From Lenisia limosa (Eukaryota; Breviatea): a DNA stretch of 64,000 nucleotides. A model generated the notes under the pieces. It was not told the origin of the DNA and made no database searches. It worked only from the letters and a program-made list of their open reading frames with translations. Where the stretch lies: NCBI GenBank assembly GCA_001655205.1, contig LPNZ01010852.1, forward strand, positions 1-64,000, in the 5' to 3' direction. Shown piece after piece: positions 24,129 to 35,500 of this stretch; the stretch's first letter is position 1; the number at the start of each line of letters is the position of its first letter. A program made the position numbers and the translations under genes.

Positions 24129-26776
24129 ACCTCAAAACCAGGCAGCGCCCCAGGCGATCCCTTTTGGTATACAGAATGACGACAACTTCCAAATTCGATT
24201 CCCACCAATGCCCCGCAACTCCCAAGAAAGCGGCAGCCTTGCAATGCTGTTGGGGGGGGGGGCTCTGGATGATGATTGTTCCTTTGAACTGCCATTAATA
24301 TATTAGGTTTTCCAAGCACGAAAAGGTTCTCAACAATGCATCCACCCAATGTAAGCCGATTGTTTTGATTCCTCTTACTAACATTTAGTGTGTACCGATT
24401 CTTTCAATCTTGTGACATCTGCATTCAGGTCGCACTATATTAGTACGTCCCCTAGGTTTTTCTTCAAATTGACCTTTCAGTTGCCTACCAATCTTGGACC
24501 GAAGGAATGGGAATTGTTGGCGTTCCACCTCTGTCGTACCTTGAGCCAAAAGGACCAGTAAGCCCCACCAGGGTTCATAATGCACTGACACTTTAGAGCG
24601 ATACATTCTCCGTTGACGTTGTTTGTTCAATTGGAGCTTTCATGAGAGGCCACATGGAACTCTGTACAAGGTGAGTTAATTTTGAATTTGACTGCTGCTT
24701 GTTGTTGCTTGTTCTTCTTGCTTTATAGGCTCATTAATCGCGCTCTGAACATGTTATCGACAGTGCCTCCTGAAATGGCAAGTACCTCACTTGTCTTGTC
24801 CATTGTGATTCTGATGGGCCTTGCGTCTGATGTTGGCGATTCCGCTGTTCTTGAGAAGGTTTGGCAATTACGTCTGTTTTACAACCTATCACTTATATTT
24901 ATTGCAACATATCACTGCTTAGTTGGGTAGTGACTTGTCTATTTTCGCTCCGCACGTCCAAATGAGTACATCAGTTGCAACCTTTGTAGAAGGTTTCATC
25001 TCTCCTCGAAACAGAGAACACGCTTTATGTAGGTTGAGACAACCGTTTATTGCGATGTCGTCATTCACCAAAATAGGCTGGAAGTTCCCTGTATATGGGC
25101 CAACAGATGTCACGAAAGAGCTCCCGCTGTCGGCCATTCCATTGTACGCTTTTGCTATAGTTGAGACTCACTTTTCAGCCTTGCCCACTCCCTTCTCGGC
25201 CCTCTAACTGAGGAATGGCCTTTTCAAGCAGGATGCCCAGCAGTGGTCCGTACACGACCGGTTTGCTATTTTTGCCCAATATTAACAGTTAACTTTGTAG
25301 AACCGTCGGCTTTTCCCAGGGATCTTACCTGAAAGCTGCCTACACTCACAAACCTTGAAGAAGCTGGACGAGATGCAAAACAACATGATGAACACCTTTG
25401 AAATGACAGATCATTCCTTTCAGCATGAAGTGGGCCTTGTAACAACCATGATAACTCTGATATGACATGTGTAACACTATCAGGAGCCGCATCACTTCCA
25501 TTTCTGTCAATCTCCAGAGAACCTGTCGCATAACCTAGTCAGCACCTGGTTTTTTTGAGTCTCAAAGCTGTTCTTTTATTTACACTTTAGCCTCCTCCCA
25601 GTCCATCGCCTTCCTTTCTTTCTTTAACCACCAGTGAAACGGAATTTATCCGGAGACAGGTGAGCCTAAAGGTAATACTTCTGACATACAATACAGGGCC
25701 GAGTTGAGGACTTCACAACATTGGACTTGGGACCTCTGGACCTCGAAAATGCTGAAGACGTCCCCCTCAGTGAGCTGGAATGTGACCTTAATAGCGCTGC
25801 TTGGTATTAGATGCTCGTATCTGACGGCATCAGGTGTGCCGCGTTGTCCTGAGTCCGAAGCCATATTCGAATCCTTGATTCAGTCTGCACCGGCGCCTCC
25901 CCAAGGCATGTCTCTCCAATACACCGTTTCAAATGGCGCAATCCTGCCTCTTGACCCCAACTTTGTCAACACTTTCTTCAGGGTTGGTGCCAGATTTAGG
26001 ATATCATCGGTGACTTTTTAGTTGGCAGCATCAACACGGCGGGTGGTCGAGACCATCGATGAGCCAATCATTGCTTCCTTGATCGGCAAAGCTTATGTCT
26101 TCATGAACTGTCTGCGGTGCAAGTTATCCACACTCCCCTTGAAATGAAATATTACTCATTTCTAACTCTTCAGCCTTACTCCATATTCTTCTTCTTTTCC
26201 GTTCTGCGAGGTACAACCAGGCACTTCAAGAGCTCCGGCGGCTCAAACCCTTCATCTTGGTGGGTGGTGTTTTGATGAACTGAAGTTGGTTGATATATGT
26301 GCTCATTTCACGTGCTCAGGAGAACTTTGTGTCATCTCTCGTTCTTCTTCCTAAGACTGCGTTTGCCATTTGTCACATTATTGGCTTTCTGGCCGACTTG
26401 AGGCAGGTTGGAGGGTCGAGTGTCTGTCTATTGGTTACGGTGTTTGCCTTGCATACTCCATTTAAAAATTTGCTTTTGATCCTTGTAGGCTGACCTTCTT
26501 GTTGAGCTTCGTGATGCGTTTTACTCCGAACGTAAGTAACGAAATGTTTTCAAGCAGAACTGATTCTGTAGACATTCCTGCACGTGAGATTGCGTGGATC
26601 ACTGGCTACTGTGAAGAGTTCCTCTCCGCTCTTGGTGTTGAGAGGCCACCACCAGGACCAAATCCGGGTAAGTCCTACGTTTGCCAAAGCCTAATGACAC
26701 CTTAGGAACCACGACTGTGTTTTCACTCGACTCTTTCTTTGCATATATTGCTAGGTCCTGCCAAGGCAAGCAGTAA
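24129..26776 (+). CDS. Unrecognised multi-exon gene, helical product; perhaps C-terminal part of the Zn2Cys6 factor
   Basis: Exons read PQNQAAPQAIPFGIQNDDNF.. (low-complexity linker), then SKHEKVLNNASTQ joined to LCTDSFNLVTSAFRSHY, WELLAFHLCRTLSQKDQ, then LINRALNMLSTVPPEMAS, FAPHVQMSTSVATFVEGFIS, ESEAIFESLIQSAPAPPQG, RRVVETIDEPIIASLIGKAY, FVSSLVLLPKTAFAICHIIG and, at the end, IAWITGYCEEFLSALGVER. The last exon stops at TAA 26774-26776. The predicted protein is helical, without clear membrane segments or catalytic motifs. I do not recognise the family. Position just after a Zn2Cys6 segment and the linker-plus-helical layout fit the middle region of such transcription factors, which is inference. 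One intron (about 24250-24306) begins GTTGGGGGG. Exon boundaries around 25640-26030 are ambiguous. Confidence 0.6.
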
Positions 26777-27100
26777 GCGAATGAACTTTCAAATTACACT
26801 ATTATGATCTGTCATTCATCAATCCCATTTACTTTTCAGCTCAAAACAGTTCCTTCCTCCTCCTCTCCATCCCCTTAGAATTCAAAACTTCTCGTGAGCT
26901 TCCTGGAATTTTTTCAAGCATTTTGTTTCCTTTATGACGCTTTTAGTGAGTAAGAGAAGCTCTATCTTTCGTTTCTTAATGTTCGGCTCGTGTTTCTTAC
27001 TTTTCTTATGTTGTTTCTCATATCATAATTGAGTTTAAGATTACTATCTTCAAGTGGCCCTTTAATATCATAAAGCCATATATCAAGCAAGCATCGGAGC
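26777..27100. other. Spacer between convergent genes
   Basis: 324 bp between the helical gene and the carboxypeptidase. No gene, RNA or repeat seen. Confidence 0.6.
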
Positions 27101-29559
27101 TTAGAAGAGGTCGTGGAGAACCTTGTGGACGAAGTCAGTGGAGGCCGTGGGTTGATCGAGGGGAACCTGGACAGTGAAAACATGACAGGATTACGATAAC
27201 AATGCGGAAGAGGAGAACCTACCATGTGACCGGCCTGGTAGACACGGACGTATGAGAGGTTGTCAACAGTGGTGATCTTACCAGCGAGTTGTCCGCCAGA
27301 ATACCATTCCTTAAATATGAGTCAGGGCAGGTCGGGCCATGCATGACTCACCTTGGGCTCAGCGGCGGCCCACTTGCTCTGTCCAGCCCACTTGAGGTGG
27401 GGGAGGAAGTACTCCGTTCCGCGGTCTGCAGCATTACTTTTAAAACAAGAGAAAAAAAAATATAGGGATACAAAACTACATTACACTTGGTAAATTGAGG
27501 GTGCCAAGAGTAAGTCCACTAAAAGGCATACGATTGCAGATGAAATCCTGGTCGCCGGAGTAGAAGACAGCAAGCTTGCCGGCGTCAAGAACAGCCGAAA
27601 CAGCGTGGTCCACTGAGCGCCTATTGAGTAAACCCAGGGAAGAGGGTATCTCATGGTCAAGTTCAACCCACATCCAGTCGTCTTCGAACTGCTGGTTGAC
27701 GGGGCCGTTGCAGGTTTCCCAGGTCTTATCAACGCCAATGCGTTGTTGGACCTCGTCAAGGTTGAGGTAGGATACCACGTTCGAGAAGTCGTAGCACAGG
27801 CCGGGAATCTAACATGTTAGCTGGACAAGACGTTTTAGAAGCAAAGGGTAAAGGACTCACCTTGCAGGGAATACGGATGTCATAGGGGTTGATGTTGGTG
27901 GGAACAGTGACGTCAGAAATGAGCTAAAAAGTGGATAAGTGAGTGGATAGAGTGAGTGGAGTCCTACAGAAGTGCAAGTGAGATAGGCGGTAGTGAAGCG
28001 GCCGGCATCGATGATACGTTCGCACTCGTGAGTGGTGAGGTTCATGCGGTGGTAGAGGTTTTTGTCAATGAGATGATGTTCAAAGGCATAGTCACCATAG
28101 GCACGGAGCTGAAAGCGGTTAGGGGTGGCATAGTCACCATAGGCACGGAGAGGAATTGGCTTGAAAGCATAACTAAAAGTTTCATACCTGGTAGCGAGGC
28201 CACACCATTCCGTTTCCAACAGCGAATCCCTAAATAGTCAACACAACAAGCGGGAAGTGAACGCACCTTGAAGTTGATATGACGTCCACCCTCTTCATTG
28301 CCCTTAACAATACGGGCAGAGCAAGATGGAACCTGGAAGGTCAATCTCACTACCACCTTGAAAGACACTCACATAATGGCCGCCGTAAGATTCACCAAAG
28401 ATGTAGAAGGGGTTGTTCTTAAGATGGGGGTACTCGTCGTGCATGTACTTTGTTACAAAGTTGTAGACTGAAAATGTGAGAGAAGCTCACGACAATCACT
28501 CCTGCTTACTGTCTTCTGAGACTTCAGCCTCGTTGCCGACGGACTTCACGTCGTCTAAATCAGTAAAAGAGGAGTTATGACAGTAGCACATTTAAGTTCT
28601 TATACTGTTTGAAATTCCTGGCTTTAATGAGAACTAGGTCAAAAAAAAAAAAAAAAAAANNNNNNNNNNNNNNNNNNNNNNNNNNNNNNNNNNNNNNNNN
28701 NNNNNNNNNNNNNNNNNNNNNNNNNNNNNNNNNNNNNNNNNNNNNNNNNNNNNNNNNNAAAACTAGTCATAAACTTCATCATGAGCTTCTTTGTAGTTTT
28801 TACTTCATAAATAGTATACATATGATATATCATATTTATTTATTCATAATAATAGAAACCTTCATGTTACGCACTCCAGATATGTCTGTCTGCTCTGCAT
28901 ACCAGTGGAGGAGAACCCGACGTCAGTAGGCTGGTCGATGAAGATAATGTAAGCCTCGTTGTTCCATGACTCAGGGTTGACAGAAAGCTCAAGGTTGTCG
29001 TCAAGCTTGTAGGGTCCGTTTTCAACAAAGAGGGCGAGCTGATCACGGTGAAAAAGAATGGAACAAGACACACATGTCCTGCCTGTATAACCCACAACCA
29101 ACCATGTTGAAAGTCGGGACCGGACCAGCCCCCCCTCTCATCAATTACTATCATCCCATCCATTCATCCCTGTCCACGGAACCTTCATCGTTGCATTCTA
29201 AATGAACCAACCTCACCTGACCAGAGCATCCAGGTCCTCCTGAAAAACATAAGTGAACATATCTTAACGACATCATCATTCTCTTCAATATAAGGTTCTA
29301 TGTAGGCTTACCAGTCATCCAGAGAATGACAGGGGCGCTAGTATTGCCGTTGCGGGGTTCGAAAGACCAGTGGAAAAGACGAGCTGAAGAGTTACTCCGT
29401 TTAAACTGCGGAATGCTTACTATTAGCTTCCTCGTTAACAAGGATACGTCCAGTGTGTTGCTTCTCAGCCTGTTCGCCAATAACGCGAGGCATAGTGATG
29501 GGAGCGGCAAAAGCCACAGAAAGAAGTGCCAAAATGGCAATAAATACTGCACTTCTCAT
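27101..29559 (-). CDS. Secreted serine carboxypeptidase (peptidase family S10)
   Basis: Removes C-terminal residues from proteins in the lysosome/vacuole or outside the cell. It starts MRSAVFIAILALLSVAFAAP, a clear signal peptide. Then come RLFHWSFEPRNGN, the oxyanion motif GGPGCSGQ, ENGPYKLDDNLELSVNPESW, YIIFIDQPTDVGFSST, the nucleophile motif FGESYGGHY (near 28380-28400), GNGMVWPRYQ, the catalytic Asp in FYSGDQDFICN (near 27540) and the catalytic His in VYQAGHMVPLDQP, where an intron splits HM|VP. It ends HKVLHDLF and TAA. The whole Ser-Asp-His triad is present and length fits the family. A gap (28660-28758) removes part after the DQPTDVGFS segment. One intron contains a 24-bp copy of the exon it precedes. 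Divergently arranged with the ankyrin gene. Confidence 0.95.
28085..28150 (-). repeat. Exon start duplicated into the preceding intron (carboxypeptidase)
   Basis: 28085-28108 (exon, encoding LRAYGDYA) and 28127-28150 (inside the upstream intron) are identical over 24 bases. The acceptor lies between them, so the intron end carries a copy of the downstream exon start. Confidence 0.85.
28660..28758. other. Assembly gap in carboxypeptidase
   Basis: Run of N next to 19 A on the + strand. It falls in or beside an intron between FSST and DDVKSVGNEAEVSED. Confidence 0.93.
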
Positions 29560-29804
29560 CGTTGTCAGTATTAAGGGGCTGATTTTTTTTTCCCCATTTT
29601 ATATAAGAATCCCGGAACGGGGGGAACTGGTCAGAATCAGAAAACTTAGCCTCCCAGCCTCCTCCAGCCTCCCCCTCTCCTAACAAGCCACTGATAAGCC
29701 ACTAGGCCACTAGGCCACTAGTTAGTTGACAGCGAGACAGCGAACCCAGCAGCCACCGCAGACTTGCCCCAGACAACCCCCACCTCGTGTGAAATAGTCC
29801 CAAA
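29560..29804. promoter_or_regulatory. Divergent promoter region, carboxypeptidase / ankyrin gene
   Basis: 245 bp between two outward-facing start codons, so it should hold both promoters. Visible features are a C/T-rich stretch (29648-29685) and short repeats of GCCACTA (29695-29720). No TATA box is convincing. Confidence 0.5.
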
Positions 29805-32350
29805 ATGGATTATGACAATTTCTCTCAAATGGTTTGTGTTCTATTTCTTAATACAATGGATTTCCAAGGAGATGTTACAATCCAGGTGCTCTCAGCATCT
29901 TTACTCAATCACTCTTCGACATTGTCGAATATCTCGGCATACGCCAACCCTATTGGTCCTTATGTGGGTGGTTATAATGCACTTTTCAAATACCAAAGAG
30001 CAAACCTATTGTAAAAACCCATTATTATATTTGTTACTCTCAATTATACAGTATATATATATTTTTACGCGCTTTGATAATTCCCAGTTTAATTATGGTA
30101 ACTTTTCAAAACAAACCAGAGCTATGTCAGTGGTATTCATAACGAGACAGGGTCGAAGTGCGCTCTTCCACGCCTGCTCAGAAGGTAACCTAAGTGTTGC
30201 CAAGGCCATTGTGGGAATGGGTGGGGACATGGCTGCTGACGGGGCTCATATCCGACGGAACGCTGGCGTGTGCACCGTAGGGGGGGGGGGTCAGAAAGAA
30301 ATGCGAGTGTCCATTTGGATTTGTTGGTCGTTGTAATTTGTGCAGCCGAAATCTCTGTTGCAGTACGCAGCAGCGCATGGATTCCTCAATGTAAGAATGT
30401 GCGCTCTGTTTTTATGTTAAAGATAGTCATTCATATGCCGATTTCAAATGAAGAGAAAAGCCCTCCAAAGGAAGACGGCAAATCTGTAAACAATGTTGCC
30501 ATTTGACATTTAGTGGGCTACATTGTCGGCATTCGGCTGGGCCGCGGATAGAGGGCATCTCCATGTCTGCCAATATTTGATCGACAAGGTTGGTCAGCCT
30601 TATGGTTGTCTCACAGTGTAGGGCGTTGCTATCAATGCAGTTGTTGGATATGTAAGGTATGGGGGTGAAACTAACCTTTCAGAACCGAACAGCCCTGTTT
30701 TATGCTGCCAGAAGTGGTCATGCAAATGTAGGGCTTTGCTTTTCTTTTCATGCCTTCAAGGTTGTACAGTATCTATTGAATTGTGGTATTTCAACCAAAC
30801 ACAAAGACCATAATGTAAGGAGTGATCGTTCTAATATTAGGATGATACAGCAGCTCATAGGAGTGTTCATGCACGTGACCCTGGAGCTTTACTGGCTTTA
30901 TTAGAGGGCTCTGTTCTGTCCAATCCATGTAAGGTGAGTAACCTCACAGTTTTCAGCTCTTTTCCATATCCTTTCATTTCTTTAGTTTTCTCCCCTCCAT
31001 GAAGCCTGCATGGTAGGAGTTGCAGTTAGCTTATAGCGTAGATTGGGAATGTCTCAGCCATATGTGTGCTTTTAGACAGTCATGAAGGTAGACGTTCACT
31101 TAGGACTGAAGCATCCTTCATTTGCCAAACCCCCTTGTCAATTGCTCTGTCATATGGTCATTCTAATGTTTGTTGTTGTTCTTCAGCTGACTTGTAGGTG
31201 GCAGAGATTCTTTTGGAGGCAGGAGCAAACCCAAAACAACGCACCTCCGAGGTAATTACATGTTGGCCTTTAATATCTCAGGAATTACCGTTGATATATC
31301 GTGTTGATAATTTGGACGGCTATCTTTATCTAAAGAACTGTTTGGGTATTGACCTCATTCCAAATTTTGAGGTTTGTTCTCACCAAGGCTGTTGGACATG
31401 GCTCTACTAATTTTTCCTTCAATTTACATTCACTCCCAAATGGATTTACTCAACCACAGTATGACACGATATAGTATAATAGATTTATCATAGTATATCA
31501 TACTAATATGTATGTACATCTTTCTGAAATAACTTTTCAACTTTGTAGAAGATGCCTCCTTTACACTTCGCTGCAATGTGCGATTCTGTTCCCCTTTTTG
31601 CCCACATTTTGGCTGATAACTTGAGTAATGTCAATTCAACGAACCACGCAGTAGGACTGTAGTGAGCTGACCCCAGAATGAGACGCCGCTTCTGAAGGCT
31701 ATCCGGTCGGACATTGGCGTGAACGTTTCGCTCCTCCTCGATAATGGAGCGGTTGTCTCTGATCTGTATAGCATTTCTGGCGTGGGAGGGGTTACTTGTC
31801 AGTTGACTGTTCCTAAAAACCATGTCGTAATGCAAACTGCTGAAGTGTGGACTATGTAATTTGAATATAGAGTTCAGCCCTGATTTTGACTGTCCAGGAT
31901 CATAATTTGAATGTTCTACAAGTAGCCATTCTTGACGGGTCAAAAAGTGTTGTTCGAGTGCTGCTGGAGCACCAGATTGTTGACATCAATTATGAAACTC
32001 CAATGGTGGGTCTAACACTGCGTTCCTCTTCAGCTTTATAGTTTTTGTTTGAAGGGCTGCTAATTACATCCACAGGGGATAACCGCTCTGAACCTTGCGC
32101 TTGAGCGCCAGACTGAACTTGTGGAAGTAAGTCTTGATGACATCTCAGTTTCCAGGCTCTACTCAAGGCTGGTGCCGATCCTAATGGCTTTATGCCTGTG
32201 AGATGGGGGTGCCTTCTGGTGGTGCTTGATTAATCATTTTAGTCCATGAGAGGAGAAGGAGAGACCCTTCTACGATACTGCAGGAACACACCTGACCAGG
32301 AACACACGAAAATGGCTCTGCTTTTGCTTCATTACGGCGCAACAACTTGA
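29805..32350 (+). CDS. Ankyrin-repeat protein
   Basis: Starts MDYDNFSQM; an intron follows directly. Successive exons show ankyrin repeats: GRSALFHACSEGNLSVAKAI, TALFYAARSGHANV joined to VQYLLNCGISTKHKDHN, VAEILLEAGANPKQRTSE, PLHFAAMCDSVPLFAHIL, NETPLLKAIRSD with VSLLLDNGAVVSDL, LNVLQVAILDGSKSVVRVLL, ITALNLALERQTELVE, LLKAGADPNGFMP and finally MALLLLHYGATT with TGA at 32348-32350. That is at least eight repeats and no other domain, so it is a protein-binding scaffold of unknown partner. Intron phase and some repeat boundaries are unsure. One intron near 30278 begins GTAGGGGGG. The short N-terminus (before the first repeat) is less certain. Confidence 0.85.
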
Positions 32351-32540
32351 CCAGCCAAGAAAAATAAACAGCATATATCAATACAAACACCCAAGAAACC
32401 CCAATACTATTTTGAATTAGATGCGGTGGCCTGATGCAGGATCAGCAGTGCGTGGCCGTGGAGCGCTACAGTTATTAATCCATGGTCAAGATGGCGATTT
32501 TAAGGGGACAGGACATCAGTATTGAGATGAAGAAGGCAAC
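32351..32540. other. Short spacer between convergent genes
   Basis: 190 bp between the ankyrin gene and the giant membrane-protein gene. AATAAA at about 32364 may serve the ankyrin gene. Nothing else seen. Confidence 0.5.
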
Positions 32541-35500
32541 TCACCGTTCAACGTCTTTCCATCCACAGCAGGCGTGACGCATGCGGTGCCACAGGCGCTG
32601 GAACCAGTTCATCTTCTCGTGGCGGCGTACACTGCAGGGTGAGAATGGCAATGCAAAGATAGATACAGAGGACACGCGGCGGCGTACTTGACACGAGGCT
32701 GGCCGGGAGTGCCGGCGGCGGCGGCGTCGTCATCGTCACCATCCACCATTCGGGCGCCTCCGAACATCTCATCGTCAACGGTGCCGGTACGGACAACCTG
32801 GGTGGTCATTTCGATGTAGGAGGGTATCGGGAGGAGGAGGGGGTGAACGCAGAACAGCACAATATTCAATGCAGATGATAATCGAAAAGTTAACCAAGAA
32901 GAAACGTATCAGAAAGACAAGCATTGGCCTAGCCCACCTCCTTTGGAGCGGAGTTGGTGTGGCCAAGTTTACCCCAGTCCACACGGGCTCCTCCGCCCGG
33001 TCCGCGGTAGTAGTCACCTAGGGATGTGAGACAATATGCAGGGAGAGAAATATATTTGTAGCAACCAGGAAAAACGGCTGAGTAGTTGCGGAGGTTGGCT
33101 TGAGAACAAAAGGACAAAAGGACCCACCAAGCTTGACGAATTCCGCGTCGTCAGTGGCCGTCGTGGCCGTCTCGGCCTCCATCTCCATCTCAACGGTTTT
33201 GGTGGTGGGAGCAAGAAGGCGCTCACGTCTGGCGCGCATCGGTTCGGCCTTGGTGGACAGACGCGATTGCTGGTACTGCATCGTGAGATGTCCACAGTTA
33301 CAAGGTGATGGTCAGAAAGGAGGGTGAAAACAACGCCCAACATACGACGGTCTTAGGACGACGAAGGTAGAACACGGCGGCGGCGGCCATGATCCCGCCT
33401 GAGGTCAGGAAGAACAGCAGGAACTTCCACCAGTCGCCCTCGTTCTCCCATGCCGTGTCAAGGGAACGCGCAATGTAAGTGCCACTGAGAGTGGTGGCAA
33501 TGATGCGATAGTGCACCTGGGGGGGGGGGGGNNNNNNNNNNNNNNNNNNNNNNNNNNNNNNNNNNNNNNNNNNNNNNNNNNNNNNNNNNNNNNNNNNNNN
33601 NNNNNNNNNNNNNNNNAAACGACACAGACAACTGAATGAGAGGCCTACAGTGATTCCGTTGTTGAGGTTGGCGCCCATAAGGCCGTCTTCAATCTCAAGA
33701 CTAGTAGTGTTGGTCACAAGCTCGAATTCCGAAGATGAGCCGCTGCAGCCTATAGCGTTAGAGATATGCGGTGGTTTCAACAGTGCATCTTGCGAAGTGA
33801 CCATAGCATATGATATGATAGCTCCAGCCTACCGCTGCAGTCGGTGGCTCTGCGGTAGTAGCTGAACGTCACGTTGCCGACATCGTCAGGGAAGTAGAGT
33901 GGCTCAAGCTTGATGCGAAGTCTGAAGGTCAGGGGGGAGTATCCTTTGTAACGTTGTGATATTGATTGTCAAATGTCCTGTTGCAAGAGAGCATTGTCAC
34001 AGCCCCACAAACTTCCAGTCAAACCAGCCGCCGATTTCCTCGAACGCAACATGGATGAGAGGGACCTGCTTGTCGGTGTAGCCAACTGCGGGGTCAAAGG
34101 GCACTCAAGTCAATCATCTTGGTTATCATTCTCAACCATCAGTTCAACAAGGGGCTCACGGCTCATGCTCTTGTCAACCTTCTGCGTGACGCGGACCTCA
34201 CCCGCAGTGTCCGTTAGGTCAATGGAGCCTTCAACGGAGTCCTGCAGGTCAATCCAAGGAAACGTATGCACCGAAATTACAGCACAGAATTGTGAGTTTG
34301 ATGCCGCTTATGCCATAATGGACCCGGGAGTGGACCCCGATATTTATATTACATCCCCAGGTTCCATTTACTGTTATTGCCTGATCTCAAAACCAACACC
34401 ACGCATACCACAATGATAAGCTCACTGGGTGAGCCGCGGCGGCGGTTGTCGTAAACAATAAAACTATCATCCTGGGGGGTTATTGGGAAAAGAGAAAAAC
34501 TAATGGAAAATGAATAGTAGTACAGTACAAGATTGAGAGAGTTGCATGAATCATCAAAGGGCCTCAGTGACAGTTGCAGACCTGGGGAGGATTGACAAGG
34601 AGGTCAATGGTAACTCCGAGAGCCTCTCCGGGGGGAAGGTACTTGTCGCTGTTGATGACGAGCTTCTGGACCGGAATCTTGTTTTCATTGATAGTCTAAC
34701 GGGTCAGGCTGGGACAAGAAAAAAACAATCTTTGAATGATCAATTGCTAGTGTTGCAAAAGGTTGGCAGAAGCCTACGTTTTCAACGGTGTAGGGGTAGA
34801 TGATGGAGTCGGGCTTAATGATGACGTTGATGGGAATGTAGCAGGCCATGTCGACGTGGTATGCCGTGCGGTCTCCGATGTTACTGAGGGGTCACTTCCA
34901 TCACAATATACTGTGACCAGGATAAGTCTTGACCTATTTTCCTTGGGAAAACACATAGCAAATCGGTCAAGACTTATCCCAGTCACTGTATATCACATAG
35001 CAAATCGGTTTATCCTCTGTCATTGAAAATATTCCGAGCTTTTTGAGCCCCCCCCCCCACGTGATAGTCAGGACAATTTGAGTGTCGGTAGTCTCACCCT
35101 GGTACATGTACTACAGATTGTGTCAGAAGCTAACGTTGGAGGCATGTAGAGGCAAATGATTGCGGACTTCATAACAGACAACATATTATCCTAGTTGGCC
35201 AGACCCCCTCCCCCACCTGGGTGTCAGTGACTTCACCATCCGCATTAATGATGCCGCCGGTGAAGGTCACGCTCAGCCACGCGCCATGTGCTGATACGCT
35301 GGCGCCATAGCCCACTGATCGGCTGTCTTCCTGTCGCAGGGTAAGAAATAGTGTTATCAGGGCAAAGATTCCTCATGTCTCCAGTTCAACCGTAAGTACA
35401 GCCCAGCATAGGCCCACCTTCTCAAAGTGCGTGAGGTAGTTGATGAAGCCATTGTGCGACTGGACGTTCCATCCACGAGGCTGCTGGGGGGTGTCGTAGC

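Noticed and set aside
28085-28150. Two in-frame copies of LRAYGDYA as a protein repeat
   Set aside because: The family has this segment once, and the first copy lies between a good donor (GTATGAAAC) and acceptor (CTTTCAG).
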